Below, in pieces: positions 1-4,036 of a stretch of DNA of 6,922 nucleotides; positions within the stretch are counted from its first letter, which is position 1; each line of letters begins with the position of its first letter. A program made the translations under genes and the position numbers. Source of the stretch: JAMCRM01 sp041685075 (GTDB lineage: Bacteria; Acidobacteriota; Terriglobia; Bryobacterales; Bryobacteraceae); contig JAWLGN010000296.1 in NCBI GenBank assembly GCA_041685075.1, forward strand, positions 1 through 6,922. The letters run 5' to 3'. The notes under the pieces were generated by a model. The model worked only from the letters and a program-made list of their open reading frames with translations, was not told the origin of the DNA and made no database searches.

Positions 1-369
1 CGGCCGAAGCAGCGCAGGCGGTGCAGGCGCCGCAGCAGGAGGAGCCGCCGCGTGCGGCCGAAGCAGCGCTCCAGACGGGTGCGGCGGCGCAGACGGAGCG
101 GCAGGCGGTGCAGGCGCCGCAGCAGGGCGAGCCGCGGCGTGCGGCCGAAGCAGCGCAGGCGGTGCAGGCGCCGCAGCAGGGCGAGCCGCGGCGTGCGGCC
201 GAAGCAGCGCTCCAGACGGGTGCGGCGGCGCAGACGGAGCGGCAGGCGGTGCAGGCGCCGCAGCAGGGCGAGCCGCGGCGTGCGGCCGAAGCAGCGCTCC
301 AGACTGCTGCGGCAACGGAGCCGGAGCAACCGGCGGCGGAAGCGCCGCCTCAGGACAAGCCGCCGCGGC
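1..369 (+). repeat. Alternating 54-bp / 87-bp in-frame tandem repeat
   Basis: Units begin at each CGGCCGAAGCAGCG. They run 1-54 (short), 55-141 (long), 142-195 (short), 196-282 (long) and about 283-369 (a diverged long unit). The long unit equals the short one plus a 33-bp insert encoding LQTGAAAQTER after AEAA. Short plus long forms a 141-bp higher-order unit, and 1-141 and 142-282 are almost identical, differing at a few bases around 39-48. The first unit is cut by the window edge, so the array may extend upstream. All unit lengths are multiples of three, so copy-number changes keep the frame. Confidence 0.9.
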
Positions 370-557
370 GGGCAGCAGTGCCGGAGCGGCCGGCACGAGA
401 GGTGCCGCAACCCGAAGAGCCCGCCGCCGTTGCGCCGACCGCTCCCGAGGCGGAACCCGCAGCCGCGCCCGATCCAGCGCCCGCCCGTCAAGCTCGCGCG
501 CGGAATCATCGCGGGCGGCGCGCCGGGGCGGCCAAGGCAGGACAAAACCCGCGTTAA
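1..557 (+). CDS. Ala/Gln/Pro/Glu-rich repeat protein, C-terminal part (5' end outside window)
   Basis: This is the 3' portion of a coding region read in the frame starting at base 3 and ending at TAA 555-557; the N-terminus lies upstream of the window. The visible ~184 residues are low complexity. First come repeats with the cores AEAAQAVQAPQQ and AEAALQTGAAAQTERQAV, each closing with GEPRRA or a variant. Next is a Pro/Glu/Ala stretch, and last a basic tail (RQARARNHRGRRAGAAKAG). No folded domain, membrane segment or aromatic core is visible, so this is probably a disordered tail. Acidic/Pro-rich linkers ending in a basic tail occur in RNase E/G, DEAD-box helicases and other RNA-binding proteins, but nothing here identifies the parent protein. 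All frames are stop-poor across the repeats. I chose this one because it gives a balanced Ala/Glu/Gln/Pro composition and GC-rich third positions, whereas the frame from base 52 gives an implausible nearly pure Arg/Ser protein. The next gene starts 54 bp downstream on the same strand. Confidence 0.6.
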   Translation, partial: AEAAQAVQAPQQEEPPRAAEAALQTGAAAQTERQAVQAPQQGEPRRAAEAAQAVQAPQQGEPRRAAEAALQTGAAAQTERQAVQAPQQGEPRRAAEAALQTAAATEPEQPAAEAPPQDKPPRRAAVPERPAREVPQPEEPAAVAPTAPEAEPAAAPDPAPARQARARNHRGRRAGAAKAGQNPR

Positions 558-597
558 GCAGTCAGTCCGCCTCACCGGGAGAGCCGCGGCTGAAAAA

Positions 598-607
598 GGG
601 GGAGGTG
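598..607 (+). promoter_or_regulatory. Ribosome binding site setting the TTG start of the ABC1 kinase gene
   Basis: GGGGGAGGTG lies just upstream of TTG 612-614. The GGAGG core (601-605) leaves 6 bases to the start codon. No in-frame ATG or GTG lies near this site, so it supports TTG as the initiator. Confidence 0.75.
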
Positions 608-611
608 TGGT

Positions 612-2210
612 TTGCTCGGTTCGGATCGTCTGGCGCGACTGCTCGTTACTCTACCCGCCCAACACGTAGAGGCCCTTTCCGCCCTGTTTGCACAGGACCG
701 CTCCGCGGCGGAGCGCGCGGCCGTAGTCGAGTCTGTTCTGCGGGAGAGCGGGCAGGCATGGCGCGACGAGATCGGCTTCTGGATTGCAGACCTGCTGGCG
801 GTCGAGCGGCTGGTCCCCCAGGAAAGCGCGTCGTGGCGGCCACTGGTTCGCGACTGCATGGCATTTTTCGCTTCACGCTTCTCCGACGCGCGCCTTGCCC
901 CCAAAATCGTCGAACAACTCGAACTTCCGCCCGATATGCCGGTCGAGGAGCGGCTCGGGCGCCTGATTGCCAAGACCCCTGGGCTCCAGAAACTCGGCCA
1001 GATCCTGGCGCGTTCCAGGCGGATCAGCCCGGCGCTCCGGCAGGAGTTGCAGAAACTGGAAAACGGAATTGCCGACGTCAGCGCCGCCGAGATCCGAGGC
1101 ATCCTCGTGGAGGAACTGGGACCATCCATCGAAGCGTTCAGCGTCGAACTCGCCTCGGAGTTGCTCTCGGAGGCGAGCGTCAGCGCCATTCTGGAGTTCA
1201 CCTGGCTCAATCCGGCCACAGGACGCCGTGAAGAGGGCGTCTTCAAAGTGATGAAGCCCCACATCCCGGCGTGTTTCTCGGAAGACCTGCTGCTGCTGCA
1301 GCAACTGACCGAACACCTGGCCTCGGGCCGCCTTCCCTACGGCGCGTCGCACGAAGTGGGGGAGACGCTCGAAGACGTCCGGCTGCTTCTCGAAAACGAG
1401 GTGAACTTCCGGCGCGAGCAGGCCACCCTGGCGGAGGTCAACCGGGTCTACAAGCGGCCCGGCGCGCGCGCCCCGCGGCCCATTCCGGAACTCTCCACCT
1501 CCAGGGTGACGGCCATGACGGTGGAGCGCGGCGTCAAGGTGACGGAGGCCTTCGAACGCCGCCCGCGGTGGGGACGGCGGGTGGCCACGCGCATCGTCGA
1601 AGCGCTGGTGGCGGATCCGGTCTTCTCGCCCGAGGCGAATGCGGTGTTCCACGCCGATCCCCACGCCGGCAACCTGCTGTACGACGAAGCGGCCGACGAA
1701 CTGATCATCCTGGACTGGGCGCTGACCGGCTACCTGAGCCTGGAGGAGCGCAGGCGCCTGGCATCCCTGATTGTATCCATGATCTTCCGCGACTCGGCCG
1801 GCGTGCGGGCGTCGATCCATGCGTTGAGCCGCGGCGCGACCGCATCGCGGCAGGCCGTGGACAGGCAAATCATTGATCGTTGCGTGGACCGCTTCTTCCA
1901 GGAACTCCCCTTCGTCTGCTCCCTGGGAGCCATCGACGCCATGCGGCTGCTCGATCGGATCGGTTTGGAAGGCGTCCGCTTCCCAAGCTCCCTGGTGCTG
2001 ATTCGAAAGGTGCTCTTTACTCTCGACGGGGTTCTGCGCGACGTGGCCGGAGAGGACGTCAGGCTGGACGCCGTGATCGCCCGCGACTTCGTCTCCCGGT
2101 GGATCAAGCGCTTCGGGGTCGTGCCCGCGCCGCTGCGCCCCCGGGACCTGTTCGCCATCCAGCGAAGCGCGCTCTACTACGCCACCGGCCTCTGGTCGTG
2201 GCCGGCGTGA
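612..2210 (+). CDS. ABC1/UbiB (AarF) family atypical kinase-like protein, divergent
   Basis: This 532-residue protein carries the hallmarks of the ABC1/ADCK/UbiB atypical kinase family. Visible are the KxGQ motif (KLGQ, 127-130), an ATP-site lysine in VFKVMKP (K212), an ExD-like motif as EVN (E263, N265), the catalytic loop HADPHAGN (347-354; D349, N354) and the metal-binding Asp in DWA (D368). The 5- and 19-residue spacings from D349 to N354 and D368 match the family. Members act on quinone-lipid biosynthesis or prenyl-lipid homeostasis, usually as ATPases rather than protein kinases; the substrate here cannot be read. Departures from the norm: the Ala-rich loop (usually AAAS followed by QVH) reads SEAS (186-189) with A192 and L194 in place of Gln and His; DFG is DWA; ExD is ExN. 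The usual C-terminal membrane helices are not obvious. An N-terminal ~110-residue helical region precedes the core. The TTG start follows a strong ribosome binding site. The gene converges on the hydrolase gene with a 5-bp gap. Confidence 0.88.
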   Translation: MLGSDRLARLLVTLPAQHVEALSALFAQDRSAAERAAVVESVLRESGQAWRDEIGFWIADLLAVERLVPQESASWRPLVRDCMAFFASRFSDARLAPKIVEQLELPPDMPVEERLGRLIAKTPGLQKLGQILARSRRISPALRQELQKLENGIADVSAAEIRGILVEELGPSIEAFSVELASELLSEASVSAILEFTWLNPATGRREEGVFKVMKPHIPACFSEDLLLLQQLTEHLASGRLPYGASHEVGETLEDVRLLLENEVNFRREQATLAEVNRVYKRPGARAPRPIPELSTSRVTAMTVERGVKVTEAFERRPRWGRRVATRIVEALVADPVFSPEANAVFHADPHAGNLLYDEAADELIILDWALTGYLSLEERRRLASLIVSMIFRDSAGVRASIHALSRGATASRQAVDRQIIDRCVDRFFQELPFVCSLGAIDAMRLLDRIGLEGVRFPSSLVLIRKVLFTLDGVLRDVAGEDVRLDAVIARDFVSRWIKRFGVVPAPLRPRDLFAIQRSALYYATGLWSWPA

Positions 2211-2218
2211 ACGGTTCA
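2208..2218. other. Palindrome containing both convergent stop codons
   Basis: TGAACGGTTCA is a perfect palindrome around a central G. Its left TGA is the stop of the plus-strand kinase gene and its right TCA is the stop (TGA on the minus strand) of the hydrolase gene. With only five bases between the stops, there is no room for a separate intrinsic terminator between the genes. Confidence 0.85.
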
Positions 2219-2995
2219 GGTCCCGGTTCGCGCCAATGCCAGCCGCCTGGCCATCAGTGCATACACCGTGGGGTTGAAGATCAGGCCGAGGTGCGTTCCG
2301 GGTACCTCGAAATCCAGCGCCGGGTTACCCGTGACGCAGTACCGCCAGTCCACAATGGAATCGGTTTGGCTGTAGATGGCGGTTACGGTAACGGATTCCG
2401 GGAGAGCCCGGGTAAGTGAGTCGACGAAGTTGCAGCCGCAACGGCCCGTGTAGCAGTCGGGCAAAACATTCTCCCCGTGCTGTTCCCGGATGGACTTCCG
2501 GACGAACTCCGCCGCGCGCAGGATGTTGGGATGGGCCGCCGTGCCGCGGAACGGCGCAGCCAGCATGGTTACCGACGCCACGTCCTGCGGCCGCTGCTCG
2601 GACATCGCCAGGGCGATGATGCCGCCCAGGCTGTGCCCCACGAGGTGCACCTTCTTGCCGGTCTCCCTTCGGGCGCGGTCGAGCGTGCCGTTCAGCGTGC
2701 GCTTAATCAGCAGGTTCGGGCACTCCGCGTTGAGCCGCAGGCCCGAGAAGTATGGCCGGTAATCCATCCGGTGGAGCCATGCGTACATGGCGGCGAGCAT
2801 CACGTCGGTGCCGAGAAAACCGGGGATGATGATGACGCCGGATCCGTCGCCGCGCGGCGCACCGAGTCCGTAGTAGACGGGGGCAAGATGGAGCAGCGCG
2901 GCTTCGATCAGCGCAAAGGATTCGCGCCACATCGGCAGGTGGCTGGCGGGTATGGTACCGCGCTCCAGGTTCGCAGGCCAAGTCCCCTGAGTCAA
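2216..2995 (-). CDS. Alpha/beta-hydrolase (lipase/esterase-like)
   Basis: From the TTG at 2995 the protein has 259 residues and an alpha/beta-hydrolase fold pattern. The features are a strand plus oxyanion segment VIIIPGFLGT (54-63), the nucleophile elbow GHSLGG with Ser122, a likely acid in YSQTDSIVD (D212, or D216) and the catalytic His in GTHLGL (H235). It should hydrolyse an ester or similar bond; the substrate is not predictable, although the PGFLGT and GHSLGG context resembles lipase-like members. There is no signal peptide or membrane helix, so it is probably cytoplasmic. Four cysteines (C181, C186, C188, C220) cluster between nucleophile and acid and are worth noting. Start choice: an in-frame ATG at 3016-3014 follows a stop directly and has no ribosome binding site. 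AAGGAGG at 3009-3003 sits 7 bases before TTG 2995-2993, so I prefer TTG; the ATG would give 266 residues. The gene is convergent with the kinase gene, and 163 bp separate it from the next minus-strand gene. Confidence 0.85.
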   Translation of the reverse strand: MTQGTWPANLERGTIPASHLPMWRESFALIEAALLHLAPVYYGLGAPRGDGSGVIIIPGFLGTDVMLAAMYAWLHRMDYRPYFSGLRLNAECPNLLIKRTLNGTLDRARRETGKKVHLVGHSLGGIIALAMSEQRPQDVASVTMLAAPFRGTAAHPNILRAAEFVRKSIREQHGENVLPDCYTGRCGCNFVDSLTRALPESVTVTAIYSQTDSIVDWRYCVTGNPALDFEVPGTHLGLIFNPTVYALMARRLALARTGT

Positions 2996-3002
2996 GCGGC
3001 GC

Positions 3003-3009
3003 CCTCCTT
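3003..3009 (-). promoter_or_regulatory. Ribosome binding site supporting a TTG start for the hydrolase
   Basis: On the minus strand AAGGAGG is a near-perfect anti-16S match with a 7-base spacer to TTG (2995-2993). It lies downstream of the alternative ATG at 3016, inside that longer frame, which argues that the ATG is not the main start. Confidence 0.7.
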
Positions 3010-3158
3010 CTTCCATTCAAGATTGCACGTGCTGAGTCACCTGTAAAGATGCGAGGCCAACAAATGTGCCGCCGCGCCGCGGGCCGGGATGCGGCGGTAC
3101 ACCGCAACGGTAGGCGCGATCGCGAACCCGTGGCCGCAAATTATCGGCGCGCCGTGCA

Positions 3159-3665
3159 TCATTCGCCCGGCCCGGCCGCCGTGCCGCGGGCGCACGCGGT
3201 GCGGGCCGCCTCCGCCTCGGCGATGGCGCGGTAGCGCAGCGCATACGCTTCGATGGCCTCGCGCGCCCCCTGTTTTGCGAGCGCCGTGCTGAGCCGGCTC
3301 TCGGCGCGTTCAAAGGTGGCCTCGGCGGTCATTCGCGCGCGGTATGCGGCGTCGTCGGCTTCCTTGGTGCGCCTGGCCGCGCTCCGGATAGGCTCCGCGA
3401 TGCCGTGCGACTCCTGCGCGGCGAATTCGATTTCCGCCGCCGCGAACGGGTCGTCGTCGAGGGGAGCCGATAACATCGCGTAGGCGTTCTTCAATTCGTC
3501 GCTCCACGTGCTCTTCACCTGCCGTTCCAGTTCGTCCAACGCCGCTGTGCCCCGGTCGGCCATGGCGCGCACGCGCCGCTTCTCTGCAAGCCAGCGCCAT
3601 ATCGACCAGCCCTGGCCCTCGGTAAGAACGGCCTTGGCTTCTTCGACGGCCCTTAGTTGGTGCAT
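3159..3665 (-). CDS. Hypothetical Ala/Glu/Arg-rich helical protein
   Basis: I do not recognise this 168-residue protein. It begins with ATG at 3665, preceded on the minus strand by GGGAG (3677-3673) at a 7-base spacing, and ends at TGA 3161-3159. It is strongly helical and charged. A Trp-rich patch WSIWRWLAEKRRVRAMADRG (about 20-39) is followed by heptad-like stretches rich in Ala, Glu and Arg to about residue 155, suggesting one or more coiled coils, and then a short flexible Gly/Ala/Pro tail. No catalytic motif, signal peptide or membrane segment is visible. Codon use (GC-rich third positions) and the ribosome binding site support a real gene. It shares orientation with the hydrolase but is 163 bp away, so a common operon is possible, not shown. 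It diverges from the oxidoreductase gene across a 371-bp control region. A structural or scaffolding role is possible, but there is no direct evidence. Confidence 0.65.
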   Translation of the reverse strand: MHQLRAVEEAKAVLTEGQGWSIWRWLAEKRRVRAMADRGTAALDELERQVKSTWSDELKNAYAMLSAPLDDDPFAAAEIEFAAQESHGIAEPIRSAARRTKEADDAAYRARMTAEATFERAESRLSTALAKQGAREAIEAYALRYRAIAEAEAARTACARGTAAGPGE

Positions 3666-3743
3666 GGATGCGCTCCCACTGGCTGATATGGCCTTCCCCG
3701 CCGGTCGGGCTCACATTCTACAACGCGATATTCGAAAAACTGA

Positions 3744-3764
3744 GCACCTCTTTTACGAGGGTGC
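3744..3764. repeat. Small imperfect hairpin in the control region
   Basis: GCACCTC and GAGGGTGC can pair around a TTTTAC loop with one bulged base. Its role is unknown. It has no T-run after it on the plus strand, so it is not a convincing terminator. Confidence 0.35.
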
Positions 3765-3794
3765 CTGGTTGGCCGTCGGACACCGCTGGTTATT

Positions 3795-3851
3795 TGTTCA
3801 CGAAAATACATCCTGGACTTAGAAGTCGTGGTGCTGTTCGTGAATGTACAT
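3795..3851. repeat. Pair of 17-bp near-direct repeats with inner palindromes (candidate operators)
   Basis: TGTTCACGAAAATACAT (3795-3811) and TGTTCGTGAATGTACAT (3835-3851) agree at 13 of 17 positions and start 40 bp apart, roughly four helical turns. Each contains a symmetrical TTC-NN-GAA core. TTCACGAA (3797-3804) and TTCGTGAA (3837-3844) are also exact reverse complements of each other, and the second copy overlaps the perfect palindrome AATGTACATT (3843-3852). Position in the divergent region suggests regulator binding sites. No regulator gene is present in the window, so the identity is open. Confidence 0.45.
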
Positions 3852-3933
3852 TGCCGTCTGCATTCAAGGTCCGAAAAATTACGCACCGTAGAGATTCGCA
3901 TCAAGACATTGCGCCGGGCCGATGATAAACTGC

Positions 3934-3976
3934 CTTCGGTATTTTCGGATGTGTAATTCGGAAATACCCAACGAAG
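3934..3976. repeat. Inverted repeat upstream of the oxidoreductase gene
   Basis: GGTATTT (3938-3944) and AAATACC (3962-3968) form a perfect 7-bp inverted repeat around a 17-base centre. Outer bases CTTC (3934-3937) and GAAG (3973-3976) can extend it after a four-base bulge. TTCGG occurs three times in the same stretch (3935, 3944, 3957). It could be an operator or a 5'-leader hairpin, 60-100 bases before the GTG start. Confidence 0.4.
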
Positions 3977-4023
3977 TAACCAGCAGGGGCTCGGGATGTA
4001 TGTGACGTCGTAATCTGGCGCAC

Positions 4024-4030
4024 AGAGGAG
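4024..4030 (+). promoter_or_regulatory. Ribosome binding site setting the GTG start of the oxidoreductase
   Basis: AGAGGAG lies 6 bases before GTG 4037-4039. The in-frame ATG at 4055 has no such site, which favours the GTG. Confidence 0.75.
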
Positions 4031-4036
4031 CGGGCG

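Larger units (their letters stand above)
3666..4036. promoter_or_regulatory. Gene-free divergent control region
   Basis: This 371-bp stretch separates the minus-strand hypothetical gene from the plus-strand oxidoreductase gene. It is more AT-rich than the surrounding genes, and its open frames look incidental: no ribosome binding sites, shared with antisense frames, poor composition. It should hold the promoters of both genes. On the minus strand TAGAAT (3720-3715), preceded by TTG, is a possible -10 element about 50 bases before the hypothetical gene, but no good -35 pairs with it. On the plus strand I could not find a convincing -35/-10 pair. Repeats in the region are listed separately. No tRNA or recognisable riboswitch was seen. 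Confidence 0.6.

Noticed and set aside
1..369. CRISPR array
   Set aside because: The repeats are contiguous, in-frame and coding, without unique spacers between them.
582..591. AGCCGCGGCT palindrome before the kinase gene as a terminator of the repeat protein gene
   Set aside because: As a hairpin it allows only about three base pairs around a tight loop, and the following A/G run is not a terminator T-tract.
52..669. Arg-rich open frame of 205 residues across the repeat array
   Set aside because: It is a frame-shifted reading of the same repeats, with nearly pure Arg/Ser composition and no ribosome binding site, and it runs into the kinase gene. It is open only because the repeat lacks stop trinucleotides.
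873..1868. Minus-strand open frame (331 residues) opposite the kinase gene
   Set aside because: It is an antisense shadow of a gene with a complete set of ABC1 motifs; no ribosome binding site or family pattern was seen.
3069..3097. CCGCCGC/GCGGCGG hairpin after the minus-strand hypothetical gene as a terminator
   Set aside because: The 7-bp stem has a 15-base loop and no T-run on either side. In such GC-rich DNA pairing of this size is common by chance.
3508..3925. Small plus-strand open frames in the divergent control region
   Set aside because: They lack ribosome binding sites, have no family resemblance and differ in composition from the real genes. One overlaps the hypothetical gene antisense.
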